In this document: one piece after another, positions 15,861 through 24,006 of the stretch | Layout of the letters: every line of letters begins with the position of its first letter | Numbering within the stretch: position 1 is the first letter of the stretch | Assembly (NCBI RefSeq): GCF_014268785.2 | Contig: NZ_JABWRD020000001.1 | Span: 1,935,001-1,999,000 of the forward strand | DNA length: 64,000 nucleotides | Direction of reading: 5' to 3' | DNA from: Pseudomonas shirazensis | Lineage (GTDB): Bacteria > Pseudomonadota > Gammaproteobacteria > Pseudomonadales > Pseudomonadaceae | Notes under the pieces: model-generated | What the model was told of the DNA's origin: nothing | What the model saw: only the letters and a program-made list of their open reading frames with translations | The model's database searches: none | Position numbers and translations under genes: made by a program

Positions 15861-18626
15861 TCATGCTGCAAGCACCCTTTTCACATGGTCCCAGCCATCC
15901 ACGTTCCACCCAGCCAGCTTTGCCCTGGCGCGCCACTCGACGACGTTCTTGCCCAGCTCGGCCGACTTCATGGATGGGGGCAGGGAAGGATCGCCATCGC
16001 TCGGAAAAAAGAACGCAGCGAACCGCCTTTGATTGCCATCAGTCCACGGGATGGCCCGCGTCTTCTCAACCTTGGCACTCACCATCAACGAGAATTTTGT
16101 TTGGCTCATAGCATTCTCCCGATTGTGCGAGCACCACTCGATGAACATCGCGTAGATGTCCGTGGTCAGGGCGCAGCCCCACAGGCCGTTGCCAAGCTCG
16201 CCAGCGCGCCACAGGTAGAAGAAGGTCTGCCAGGCTGTGCGGCTCAGCTCCACCAGTCGTTGCCGCGCCTCAGTCTTGGGTGGTCGAGTGCGCTGGTTGA
16301 ACTCGCCTAGGTCAACTTCCAACAACCAGCCGTACAGCGCCGCAACGCCGCCATTGGCCAGCTCTTTACTGATCGCCTTCTGCCGGTCAGGCGGCAGCGT
16401 CTCCAAAGGCCACATGACCAGCATGCGGCGGTCGTCTTCGCTGATCGGCCAGGGCATGATCTCGTTGCTGAGGAACGCCGAGTTCATGTGGTTGGCTTCT
16501 TCCCAGCCGTTGATGAACTTCGATTCCATACGCACCGTCTTGCCGGTGATCATGTGCTTGATCTTGCCCACCTGGTTGTAGCGCTGGTCGCGACTGACCA
16601 CTTCCTCAAAGACCGCCCACAGCTTCCTGCTCTGCCAGGCGTTGAAGTTGCCCTCAAGCTGCGTCTGTCCGACCGTCGCACCGTACTGGCCGTAGAGCTC
16701 CCCGATAACATCGGCAAACATCAGGCTTTTGCCCGAGCCTTCCATCGTGGAATGGAACAGCACCGCGGTATCCATCTTCGCGCCCATGTTCTGCAACGGG
16801 TAGGCCAGCCACTTGATCAGCCAGTCCAGCGCCTCGGCATCGTGGTTGCACAAAAAGCTGATCAGCCAGCGCAGGTTCTCGCACGCCCCGTCGTTGCGAA
16901 CAGGCTCGAGCGGCAAACCCTCAAACGTGTTGATGTACACGGCTGGGTCTTTGGTCATGGTCGGGTCGAAGACGATATGGTCGACATCTACCACACGTCG
17001 GTCCTGGCTGTTCAACCACCACTTGTACTCATCGCCCAAGGCCATCTTCACCGCGCCCTCGGGAATCCGCCGCTTCTTTTCCCGGTCCCACACATCCTTG
17101 GTGCCGTCGATGTAGACATACCGCTCGATGGGGTCCAGCTTGAGCGCCCCGCCCTTTTTCGCTGCCAGGCGCTTTACCTGCTCCAGCTCTTTGACCTGAT
17201 CGAGGGACACCAGCTTTTTGTCGGTGCGATCAATCCACTGCTTCGCCAGAGGCTTGCCCACCAGCGCTTCAAACCCGGCCCGCTTCATCGACTGCGCCTT
17301 GTCGAGGTCCCACACGTTGGTTGAGCCTTCAACCAACGCGAACCGCCGCAGCGCAGCTTTCAACACCAATCCATCCGCCCCCTCACCCCCTGAGGCCGAG
17401 GAGCCGGCCGAGCTGGCCGCTGCTTCGTCCGATGGGGTACGGGGAAGCTCATCGACTTCACCAGCCGGGTCCGTCGCCGCGTCTGCTGGCTCATCGATTG
17501 ATGGGTCATGGGGAAGCTCACCTTGCGGCGGCGGTGTGGGTGGCCGCGACTTCGCATCGATGCCGAGAATCCGCGCCGCCTCTCGGGTAGCCACCCGGCG
17601 ATCACCGTCATGCACCAAGATGCAGTAGACGTCGAATGCGTCATTCTTGTGGCCGTTGCCCAGCGGATCAGAGCTGTGGTGCGAGTACAACTTGCCATCG
17701 CTGATGGTGACGCCAGGCAGGCCACTGCTGCTCTGCGGGGAGAGCCACTTGCCATCGATCCGCTGATACCCATGCGCCTCGATCAATGTGGCAATGTCGT
17801 GCCGGCGATTGAATTCCGGGATCACCTCGGGCAACGGCTGCCCGGATCGGACCAGCATGGGCTTTGAGCGCTCAGGTGCACGAGCTGCAGGCACGACTGG
17901 CTGAGGTCGCCACGGGCAAACCGCGTCGGCCTGCTGCTTGAACGCATCCCACCCCTGCCAAATGGCCAGGAGTTCAGCGGGTAATTCCGGGAGGCCTTCT
18001 GCTGAGGGTGGATTGCGCCAAGTGTAAGGTTTGCCAGTGTCGGGGTGAATCGAAGGTGGTAGGACGTCCTGCACCAGACCGCCGCGCAGCTCGAAGACGG
18101 TGATTTTCTTGAACGGCTCTGCCGCCATGCGAAACGCCGCCTCTCGGGCGGCATCACCATCATCCTTAGCTGCTTTGACCTGGACCATCAAACCTTTGTA
18201 GATCTTGCCGTCAGGGTCATTCTGGTTAGGCCACACCAACGAGTGGCGACTCAGTTCAACGCCTGCCGGCACCCTGAACAGGATGCGAAAGCGCAGAGGG
18301 TTGCCCACTGCCGTCGGATACGCAGCCGCGAGGGCGTCAACGTCCAGACCCAGCGTCTGCTGCAGGGCCAACCGAGTCAGCGGGACATCATCAACATCCA
18401 GCGAACAGACCCGGCTCGGCCCCAGCACAACGCCCAGGTTATGGCTCGGGTGCTGCTGCCAGAAGCCCTCGGCCTCGGCGGCGTCAGTGAAGTAGCCACC
18501 CGGCTTGTTCCAACCGCTGCCTTTGGGTGCCTTCTCGCCCGGTTCAATAGGTACCAGCGCGAGACCGAAAGCGTCGACATAGCGCCGCGCCCACTCGGCC
18601 ATTGTTGGTGTAGGGCGGTCGGTCAT
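15861..18626 (-). CDS. Primase-polymerase / helicase replication protein
   Basis: A 921-residue protein with an N-terminal archaeo-eukaryotic Prim-Pol domain (residues about 5-200, catalytic DVD at 77-79 in CSLDVDDVPL) and a C-terminal SF3-like helicase region of the DUF5906 type. The Walker A motif STMEGSGKS lies near residue 625, followed by a Walker-B-like AVFEEVV. A proline/alanine-rich linker (about 370-430) separates the halves. It would prime and unwind phage DNA. The start at 18626 lies in an ATGA overlap with the upstream zinc-protein gene. Its 3' end borders the iteron array. Confidence 0.88.
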   Translation of the reverse strand: MTDRPTPTMAEWARRYVDAFGLALVPIEPGEKAPKGSGWNKPGGYFTDAAEAEGFWQQHPSHNLGVVLGPSRVCSLDVDDVPLTRLALQQTLGLDVDALAAAYPTAVGNPLRFRILFRVPAGVELSRHSLVWPNQNDPDGKIYKGLMVQVKAAKDDGDAAREAAFRMAAEPFKKITVFELRGGLVQDVLPPSIHPDTGKPYTWRNPPSAEGLPELPAELLAIWQGWDAFKQQADAVCPWRPQPVVPAARAPERSKPMLVRSGQPLPEVIPEFNRRHDIATLIEAHGYQRIDGKWLSPQSSSGLPGVTISDGKLYSHHSSDPLGNGHKNDAFDVYCILVHDGDRRVATREAARILGIDAKSRPPTPPPQGELPHDPSIDEPADAATDPAGEVDELPRTPSDEAAASSAGSSASGGEGADGLVLKAALRRFALVEGSTNVWDLDKAQSMKRAGFEALVGKPLAKQWIDRTDKKLVSLDQVKELEQVKRLAAKKGGALKLDPIERYVYIDGTKDVWDREKKRRIPEGAVKMALGDEYKWWLNSQDRRVVDVDHIVFDPTMTKDPAVYINTFEGLPLEPVRNDGACENLRWLISFLCNHDAEALDWLIKWLAYPLQNMGAKMDTAVLFHSTMEGSGKSLMFADVIGELYGQYGATVGQTQLEGNFNAWQSRKLWAVFEEVVSRDQRYNQVGKIKHMITGKTVRMESKFINGWEEANHMNSAFLSNEIMPWPISEDDRRMLVMWPLETLPPDRQKAISKELANGGVAALYGWLLEVDLGEFNQRTRPPKTEARQRLVELSRTAWQTFFYLWRAGELGNGLWGCALTTDIYAMFIEWCSHNRENAMSQTKFSLMVSAKVEKTRAIPWTDGNQRRFAAFFFPSDGDPSLPPSMKSAELGKNVVEWRARAKLAGWNVDGWDHVKRVLAA

Positions 18627-18835
18627 CTGCGCCGCTCCCTCAGCTCTTGGCAACTGATACAGGTTTCGCAGCCTTGGACGAGTTGCTGACGCAGCAGCGG
18701 GATAGCATCGTCGCAGTCCTCGCAGAACTGAGCGCTGGCTTTGATCGGGCGTTGGGTATGGCGCTGCAGAGCCATCTGCAGGAAGTACTCGGATTGCTCA
18801 GCGGCCATGTCGAGCGGATCAGGAACGTTAGCCAT
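18623..18835 (-). CDS. TraR/DksA-like C4 zinc-finger protein
   Basis: A 70-residue protein with the TraR/YbiI cysteine pattern: CEDC at residues 38-41 and CISC near 58-61, linked by DAIPLLRQQLVQG. An N-terminal helix (DPLDMAAEQSEYFLQMALQRH) precedes it. Family members bind the secondary channel of RNA polymerase and mimic DksA with ppGpp, shifting host transcription. It overlaps the CII-like gene by 8 bp upstream and the primase gene by ATGA downstream. The start at 18835 is preferred over one 10 codons earlier. Confidence 0.9.
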   Translation of the reverse strand: MANVPDPLDMAAEQSEYFLQMALQRHTQRPIKASAQFCEDCDDAIPLLRQQLVQGCETCISCQELRERRR

Positions 18836-19316
18836 TGACCTGATCCTCCATGGCATTGCGGGCACCCGCAGTAATCGCGAGTACCTGCCGGATCACGTCC
18901 AGGCCGCACGCTTCCAGTCTCTGGACTTCGTGCCGCTCCCATACGTTGTCCGCTGCGCCTTCATGCATGCTGCTGACGAACTGAGCGGCTTCCTCGAGTA
19001 GATGAGCAACCGCCTTCAACTGCTCGTTGGTCGCGGGTACGGGCTGCGGACGGTACCAGACCACCCCTGCCGCCCTGCCCAACGCATCCAGCACACGCTT
19101 GTCAGAGGTCCACTGCAACACTTCTTCAAGCTCGTCTGGGTTCAACCAGCGCCGCTCTTCATCATGCTTGAGCTTCTTTTGTAGGGCATCCAAGTCCATG
19201 CCCATGTCAAACGCCAGAGTGGTGATGCCGCCTCTGTATTCGCGCCCTGCGCGGTAAAGCGCATGGCGCAGGGAAAGGGCCGGACCTGAGTCCGGTAAAG
19301 TGTCGATGCGACTCAT
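18828..19316 (-). CDS. CII-like phage regulatory protein (CP76 family)
   Basis: A 162-residue protein with an N-terminal helix-turn-helix-like region (SLRHALYRAGREYRGGITTLAFDMGMDLDALQKKL, in part). It is followed by LNPDELEEVLQWTSDKRVLDALGRAAG, typical of the phage regulatory CII/CP76 group. These proteins probably act in the lysis-lysogeny choice. It is the second gene of the leftward early operon, after the cro-like gene. Confidence 0.8.
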   Translation of the reverse strand: MSRIDTLPDSGPALSLRHALYRAGREYRGGITTLAFDMGMDLDALQKKLKHDEERRWLNPDELEEVLQWTSDKRVLDALGRAAGVVWYRPQPVPATNEQLKAVAHLLEEAAQFVSSMHEGAADNVWERHEVQRLEACGLDVIRQVLAITAGARNAMEDQVNG

Positions 19317-19406
19317 AAACCGTTAAACCTCGATTAACGGTGTAGTCACGGGACAGGGTAAGACCTATCCTACAACCACGACCGTACTGTGCTGTGCGTC
19401 GTCGTA

Positions 19407-19440
19407 GCTGGACTGGGGAGGTGAGAGGCCCCAGTCCAGC
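19407..19440 (-). terminator. Strong hairpin after cro-like gene; tR1-like candidate
   Basis: A perfect 12-bp inverted repeat (19407-19418 and 19429-19440) with a 10-nt loop lies just after the cro-like stop codon. There is no T-run on the minus strand, so it is not a classical intrinsic terminator. It could be a Rho-type or antitermination-controlled site between cro and CII. Confidence 0.5.
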
Positions 19441-19442
19441 AC

Positions 19443-19667
19443 CTATTGTTTCCCCTGTCTCAAATACGCCCAGTCGATGTCTGGTCGAAGCGTTTCACAA
19501 CGAATCACCCCTCCCGTTTCTCGATCCAGACAAACAGCAAGACCTGCGCTAGCGCGTCGGTTGCCGTAAGCCACCTGTTTCAGTTGGCCAACCGACGTTC
19601 CACAGCGATGCGCGAAAGCCTCTAGCCCCTCCTTGTTCATCGTTTTCAAGCATTCGCTAAGCGTCAT
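19443..19667 (-). CDS. Cro-like regulator (YdaS family)
   Basis: A 74-residue protein beginning MTLSECLKTMNKEGLEAFAHRCGTSVGQL. The helix-turn-helix (residues 14-35) and the end (GVIRCETLRPDIDWAYLRQ) are typical of YdaS/Cro-type prophage regulators, where the C-terminal RPDI-W motif recurs. It is divergent from the CI-like repressor and its promoter overlaps the operators. It probably represses the repressor gene during lytic growth. The start at 19667 has a GGAGG site just upstream. Confidence 0.85.
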   Translation of the reverse strand: MTLSECLKTMNKEGLEAFAHRCGTSVGQLKQVAYGNRRASAGLAVCLDRETGGVIRCETLRPDIDWAYLRQGKQ

Positions 19668-19687
19668 AGACACCTCCAATGGCGGCA

Positions 19688-19716
19688 AGATTAGCAATTG
19701 CTAATTATCAACGCAA
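19688..19716 (-). promoter_or_regulatory. PR-like promoter for cro operon
   Basis: On the minus strand TTGCGT (19716-19711) and TAATCT (19693-19688) are separated by 17 bp. The first operator (19691-19704) overlaps the -10 and spacer, so bound repressor would block it. Confidence 0.75.
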
Positions 19717-19744
19717 TAGCATCTTGTAATTTACTGTTTGCTAA
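19691..19744. promoter_or_regulatory. Right operator cluster (three sites)
   Basis: Site 1 is the perfect palindrome TTAGCAATTGCTAA at 19691-19704. Site 2 (19716-19729, ATAGCATCTTGTAA) and site 3 (19731-19744, TTACTGTTTGCTAA) are degenerate copies. They lie between divergent cro-like and CI-like genes, as in lambda OR. Two further copies lie on the other side of the repressor gene. Confidence 0.75.
19705..19732 (+). promoter_or_regulatory. Candidate repressor promoter (PRM-like)
   Basis: TTATCA (19705-19710) and TAATTT (19727-19732) are 16 bp apart and point toward the repressor gene. The -10 overlaps operators 2 and 3. Both boxes are weak, as is usual for maintenance promoters. Confidence 0.5.
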
Positions 19745-19764
19745 CGGAAAGCAATCATCACCGC

Positions 19765-20469
19765 ATGGATATCAACGAAAGGCGTATCGCCTCCCTCCGC
19801 AAGATCATGGGTGCCTTGAGCCAAAAGGAATTCGCCGAGGCGCATGACCTGGACGCGTCGTACCTATCACAACTGTTGAACGGCCATCGGAAGCTGGGGG
19901 AAAAGGCTGCGTTGAATCTGGAGCTCAAGATCGGGCTCCCGGCAGGGACGCTGACATCTCCTCCCTCGGAGGAGTCCTCAACTAAAGCCCCAGACAACGT
20001 GGTTCGCCTGCCAACCCGATTGGCCAAGGACAAGAATTACGTGTTGATTCCGCATCTCGACATTGCGGCGTCAATGGGGTCAGGCAAGGTAGCCCCCAGC
20101 ATGTACATTGAAGTCATCCGCGACATGACGGTTCATCTCGACTGGCTCAGGTTGCAGGGCCTGACGTTTTCCAAGCTCGATAACCTCGCGATCATTACCG
20201 GTGACGGCGATAGCATGTCGGCGACATTCGCGGATGGTGATGCGCTGCTGGTGGATCGCGGGATTACCGAAGTCAAGACAGACGCGATCTACGTCTTCAC
20301 ATTGGACGGTGATCTGTACATCAAACGCCTCCAGCGACTGACTGGCGGCCAGCTTCGAATGATCTCGGACAACCCCATTTACCCGCCAATTGTCATTGAT
20401 GAGTCGATGATCGATCGTATGCACATTCAAGCGCGGGTTCTGCTCGCCTGGAACGCCAAGAAGCTGTAA
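19765..20469 (+). CDS. CI-like repressor with S24 self-cleavage domain
   Basis: A 234-residue lysogeny repressor. A helix-turn-helix occupies residues 18-42 (LSQKEFAEAHDLDASYLSQLLNG). The C-terminal S24/LexA-like domain has Ser150 in GDGDSMSATF and Lys187 in LYIKRL, the usual Ser-Lys dyad. AASMG around 101-105 is a candidate cleavage point. RecA-stimulated cleavage would link prophage induction to DNA damage. The ATG at 19765 was chosen; an in-frame TTG at 19738 would make it nine residues longer. No strong ribosome site precedes the ATG. Confidence 0.92.
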   Translation: MDINERRIASLRKIMGALSQKEFAEAHDLDASYLSQLLNGHRKLGEKAALNLELKIGLPAGTLTSPPSEESSTKAPDNVVRLPTRLAKDKNYVLIPHLDIAASMGSGKVAPSMYIEVIRDMTVHLDWLRLQGLTFSKLDNLAIITGDGDSMSATFADGDALLVDRGITEVKTDAIYVFTLDGDLYIKRLQRLTGGQLRMISDNPIYPPIVIDESMIDRMHIQARVLLAWNAKKL

Positions 20470-20526
20470 TTCCCTTCGCGCTGTGCTCTACCGGCTCTGG
20501 CTGGGGAACAGCCACGCCCAAATGAA

Positions 20527-20568
20527 TTAGCATTTGCTATTGATCATGCAATTAGCTTTTGCTAATTT
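20527..20568 (+). promoter_or_regulatory. PL-like promoter with two left operators
   Basis: TTGATC (20540-20545) and TAATTT (20563-20568) are exactly 17 bp apart and point into the early operon. Operator copies TTAGCATTTGCTAT (20527-20540) and TTAGCTTTTGCTAA (20552-20565) touch the -35 and cover the spacer and -10. Their 25-bp spacing equals that of right operators 1 and 2. Confidence 0.8.
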
Positions 20569-20605
20569 AGCTCCGTGTCACCCTCTCACTCAAAGGACAC
20601 GGAAC

Positions 20606-20770
20606 ATGAAATCAGCACAGTACAAAGAGCCGGGAGTGGTCTTGATCCACCCCACGACCTGCAGCAGTCTGACCAAGATCCGGGCGTTTCAGCAGAACAC
20701 CGGCCTGCAGGTTGTCGTCTCCAACACAGGAAAAGCACATGCCATTCCATGCTCCGGGGGTGCGGTATGA
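20606..20770 (+). CDS. Small early protein, first gene of the rightward operon
   Basis: A 54-residue protein beginning MKSAQYKEPGVVLIHPTTCSS, with no recognised domain. The ATG at 20606 has an AAAGGA site about 10 bp upstream and is the first start after the PL-like promoter. The stop overlaps the next gene by ATGA. First-gene position in a PL-type operon would suit an antiterminator or anti-repressor, but the protein gives no evidence for either. Confidence 0.65.
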   Translation: MKSAQYKEPGVVLIHPTTCSSLTKIRAFQQNTGLQVVVSNTGKAHAIPCSGGAV

Positions 20771-21276
20771 GCGACTACAACATTTCACTCCGTCAGGTGA
20801 TGCTGCTTCAGAACACCCTCGAACATGGCGGTACGGCCAGCTGCCAACTGCGCCGGCCCGAGACATGCTTAGAAGCCAACATCAGTGTGGAAAACGACGA
20901 GGAGACTCACCACATCAAGGTGAGCCTCGGGCCGCTTGCCAGCTCGATCACACTGGCCCGCGATCCATCGACCAAATATCAGTCCTTACGTGACTTCCTG
21001 CAGGACTTGGCCAATGGCCGAGCCGAGTCGGGATCTCTATCAGAAGAAGCTATCGCCCTGATCGAAGCGCAGGAGTCGGTGGACGAGGTGATCCAAGCTG
21101 GCCAGATCGCCTACGTCATCAATACCACCAACCCTAGGCTCCCCTATGGCGCCGTTGTCACCAATGACGATGGAGAGGTCTGCGCGGCCGCGACCGGATC
21201 AAGCAAGGAACACCTCGCTGAGAATGTTCGCGCGAAGCTCTGGATTTACCAGGAGGGGTTCGAGGAGTGCGCATGA
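20767..21276 (+). CDS. Early protein of unknown function
   Basis: A 169-residue acidic protein beginning MSDYNISLRQVMLLQNTLEHGG. The first 80 residues are predicted beta-rich (TCLEANISVENDEETHHIKVSLG); the rest is mixed. No family recognised. It is coupled to both neighbours by ATGA overlaps, so it is very likely translated. Confidence 0.7.
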   Translation: MSDYNISLRQVMLLQNTLEHGGTASCQLRRPETCLEANISVENDEETHHIKVSLGPLASSITLARDPSTKYQSLRDFLQDLANGRAESGSLSEEAIALIEAQESVDEVIQAGQIAYVINTTNPRLPYGAVVTNDDGEVCAAATGSSKEHLAENVRAKLWIYQEGFEECA

Positions 21277-21509
21277 ACACGCTGGAACAACTGCGTGCTC
21301 AGTGGACGACGCCCTGCCCGACGCTCACCGCAGTGAGGGAGCAGTACTTCCCCCATATCAGATCGGATCGCCGGTTCAGGGAGCTGATCCAGAAAGGCGT
21401 AATCGACCTACCGCTGAAGAAGCTGCACAACTCGGCGAAGGCTCAGCACGTGATTTACCTGCATCACCTCGCTGACTACCTCGACGCACAAGCGCAGCAT
21501 TCAGCCTGA
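21273..21509 (+). CDS. PrtN-like small regulator (divergent paralogue)
   Basis: A 78-residue protein related to the pyocin-activator PrtN family. Compared with the gene at 24848 it shares the MNT start, YFxH, the segment K/AGxIxLPxxxL and the end LADYLDxQ. The family has a MerR/excisionase-like DNA-binding fold. PrtN itself activates pyocin genes in P. aeruginosa. A GAGGAG site lies 6 bp before the ATG. Its target here is unknown; excisionase-like or early activator roles are possible. Confidence 0.7.
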   Translation: MNTLEQLRAQWTTPCPTLTAVREQYFPHIRSDRRFRELIQKGVIDLPLKKLHNSAKAQHVIYLHHLADYLDAQAQHSA

Positions 21510-21593
21510 TCCAGGCGCCCCCGGCCAACAGGGGGAAATTCGCCCGCCGACGCCCTCTCACACAGCGTTGCCGGGCTTAACGGAGCACAGCAC

Positions 21594-22040
21594 ATGCAAC
21601 CGCACCAGTACGCACTCGCCGCCGGGGTTATCTGGCTGGTGACCCTGACCATTCTCCCCTTCCTTATCGCCACGGCACGCCGCCGCGCTTACGCCCTTGG
21701 CTTCGAGGCAGGAAAGGTGTACAGCGACCAAACCCTGAACCTGCAGCTTAAGGAGGCGAGGCAGTCGCTGGAGCTATTACGCGCAGACAATACACACGTA
21801 GCGAAGCACGCCAAGAATCCTGCAGACGCCCAGGTACTCCAGGTCAATCACCGACAAACACTGCTGGAGATCGCGGAAACCCTGCGTGTAGCTGCAGAGA
21901 CGTGGAGCGCCTTCAAAACGGGTAAGAAACTTGAGCGTGACGCCATCCGACTACGTGGAAAGGCGCTGGTCATTGCGACTGCACTGAGTCCCGCCGGCAC
22001 GGCCATGAAGCTCGTGCAGCGACAGGAGACAGTGGCATGA
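21594..22040 (+). CDS. Membrane-anchored early protein of unknown function
   Basis: A 148-residue protein with one N-terminal membrane segment (residues 8-27, LAAGVIWLVTLTILPFLIAT) followed by RRR. This predicts an N-out, cytoplasmic C-terminal layout. The rest is helical, with a likely coiled-coil stretch (LQLKEARQSLELLRADN). No family recognised. It overlaps the methyltransferase gene by ATGA. Confidence 0.7.
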   Translation: MQPHQYALAAGVIWLVTLTILPFLIATARRRAYALGFEAGKVYSDQTLNLQLKEARQSLELLRADNTHVAKHAKNPADAQVLQVNHRQTLLEIAETLRVAAETWSAFKTGKKLERDAIRLRGKALVIATALSPAGTAMKLVQRQETVA

Positions 22041-23716
22041 GTCCTCGCAAGCACTTGCTCAAGCATTTCCATATGTGCTGTGGCCTAGGCGGTGGCGCCA
22101 AGGGGTTCAACCGCTCCAAGCCCATCGTCGGCAACCTGCAGGCTGACTGGCAGTGCATTGGGGGCGTCGACGTTGATCCAGCCGGGCTGGCTGACTTCGA
22201 ACGCTTGTCCGGTGTGAAGGGCACGCTGATCGATCTGTTCACCCGCGACCAGTACATCCGGTTCCACGGCAAGGAGCCGCCCCCGGGTTGGCGGGAGGCC
22301 ACGCCGGAGGACATCCGACGTGCTGCCGGCGGACAGCGCCCCGATGCCGTTTTCATCAGCTCTCCATGCAAGGGAGCAAGCGGCCTGCTGTCCGAGACGA
22401 TGAGCCTGACCCCGAAGTATCAGGCACTGAACGAGCTGACACTACGCTGCATCTGGCTGTTCTGCGAAGCCTGGGCAGATGACCCGGTACCACTGCTGGT
22501 TTTCGAGAACGTCCCACGCCTCGCCACCCGTGGCCGCCACCTGCTCGACCAGATCAACAGCCTGCTGTCCAGCTTTGGCTACGCAGTTGCTGAGACCACC
22601 CACGACTGCGGTCGGATCGGTAATCTGGCACAGAGCCGTAAGCGCTTCCTATTGGTCGGCCGCCATGTCGAGAAGGTCCCGGCTTTCCTCTACGAACCTG
22701 AGCAGAAGTCTCTACGGGCTGTGGGGGACATCCTCGGCCGCATGCCGCTCGCCGGAGATATTGAGGCCGCAGGCCCAATGCACCGAGTACCTGCACTGCA
22801 GTGGAAGACCTGGGTACGCCTCGCGCTCGTCGAAGCGGGCAAGGACTGGCGAAGCCTGAACGACCTCGCAATCGAGGACGGCTACCTGCGCGACCTGATC
22901 ATCGTGCCGGAGTATCACCGGGGCGTCTTGGGCGTGAATCAATGGCAGGATTCGTGTGGTGTTGTCGCCGGCGCGAGTCGGCCAATGAACGGATCGTTCT
23001 CAGTAGCCGATCCCCGCGCCAAGACTGGCGCACTTCAGTATCAGCAGTACGGCGTACGGCGCTGGCAGGACACCAGCGGCGCAGTGATCGGGGTCAAGAG
23101 CCCAGGACAAGGCACGTTCAGCGTTGCCGACCCACGACGCAGCGGTGCAGGCTTCGGCAAGTACCAGGTCACGCCTTATGGCAGCGCCGCAGGCACCGTC
23201 ATCGCCGGGAGTACCACAGGTCAAGGCGCATTTGCAGTGCAAGATCCTCGGCCAGGCATGCGGCGCACCAAGGGTGACGCATACCTTACAGGCGGTCATT
23301 ACGGCGTGGTGCCGTGGGGCGGCCCAGCCGGGGCCGTGTCTGCAAGCGCTATGCATGACAATGGTCGCTGGAGCGTAGCCGACCCGCGCCTGCCCGCAGC
23401 GAATGACCGCCTGACCTGCGTCATCGAGTCGCTGGACGGAACATGGCACCGTCCTTTCACCACCTTCGAGCTTGCCGCCATCCAGAGCCTCGTTGAACCC
23501 GAGGAGCAACTGGAGCTGGACGGCTTGAGCGACCAAGCATGGCGCGAACGGATCGGCAATGCCGTCCCACCAGCTGCTGCCGAGGCCGTAGCCGATGTGA
23601 TGGGCACCACCCTGCTGCTGGTCGCCCAGGGCGAAACCTTCGTGTTGAGCAGCATGCCGATTTGGGTGCGCCCAGTTGCCGTTGGCCTGAGCGTGGCTCA
23701 GCGGGAGGCCGCATGA
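22037..23716 (+). CDS. DNA cytosine-C5 methyltransferase with repeat-containing target domain
   Basis: A 559-residue phage methyltransferase of the Dcm type. Motif I is CCGLGGGAKGF (14-24), the catalytic motif IV is SSPCKGAS with Cys111, motif VI ENVPRL (157-162), motif VIII QSRKRF (199-204) and motif X RIGNAV (505-510). Between VIII and X lies a long variable region with four repeats ending in VADPR or VQDPR (323-327, 363-367, 401-405, 447-451), spaced 38-46 residues. No restriction enzyme gene is adjacent. It probably protects phage DNA from host restriction or alters gene expression. Confidence 0.92.
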   Translation: MSPRKHLLKHFHMCCGLGGGAKGFNRSKPIVGNLQADWQCIGGVDVDPAGLADFERLSGVKGTLIDLFTRDQYIRFHGKEPPPGWREATPEDIRRAAGGQRPDAVFISSPCKGASGLLSETMSLTPKYQALNELTLRCIWLFCEAWADDPVPLLVFENVPRLATRGRHLLDQINSLLSSFGYAVAETTHDCGRIGNLAQSRKRFLLVGRHVEKVPAFLYEPEQKSLRAVGDILGRMPLAGDIEAAGPMHRVPALQWKTWVRLALVEAGKDWRSLNDLAIEDGYLRDLIIVPEYHRGVLGVNQWQDSCGVVAGASRPMNGSFSVADPRAKTGALQYQQYGVRRWQDTSGAVIGVKSPGQGTFSVADPRRSGAGFGKYQVTPYGSAAGTVIAGSTTGQGAFAVQDPRPGMRRTKGDAYLTGGHYGVVPWGGPAGAVSASAMHDNGRWSVADPRLPAANDRLTCVIESLDGTWHRPFTTFELAAIQSLVEPEEQLELDGLSDQAWRERIGNAVPPAAAEAVADVMGTTLLLVAQGETFVLSSMPIWVRPVAVGLSVAQREAA

Positions 23717-24006
23717 GCATGCATCCCCACAATTGGTACGCATCCGAGGGTTATGACGGCGGGCTGCATCACTGCAGAAAATGCAGTCGAGACCACCAAG
23801 GCCCCCGCCCCAAAAACCACGACTGCCCAGTGTCGGACGCCGAACAGAGCGCCGCCGCGTGGCTAGGCCCGGCCGGGCTTTACCGCACTCGCCTAGAAGC
23901 CGTTCAAAACGGCGAGCAATGCCTTGAGCCCGTATCTGCAGACCAACTCTTTGCATACGCGCGAGCCCTTGTCCAAATGCAGATCGAGGGACGCCGCGAT
24001 GTGTAA
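23713..24006 (+). CDS. Small cysteine-containing early protein
   Basis: A 97-residue protein beginning MSMHPHNWYASEGYDGG. HHCRKC (residues 18-23) and a later HDC suggest a small metal-binding site. No family recognised. It starts in an ATGA overlap with the methyltransferase stop. Confidence 0.65.
   Translation: MSMHPHNWYASEGYDGGLHHCRKCSRDHQGPRPKNHDCPVSDAEQSAAAWLGPAGLYRTRLEAVQNGEQCLEPVSADQLFAYARALVQMQIEGRRDV

Noticed and set aside
15529..15936. Open frame of 135 codons across the repeat region (minus strand)
   Set aside because: Its sequence is mainly translation of the iterons and overlaps the end of the replication gene; no ribosome site.
21510..21593. Possible terminator in the early operon (CCCCC/GGGGG hairpin at 21518-21535)
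   Set aside because: Only a 5-bp stem and no T-run; the operon appears to continue.
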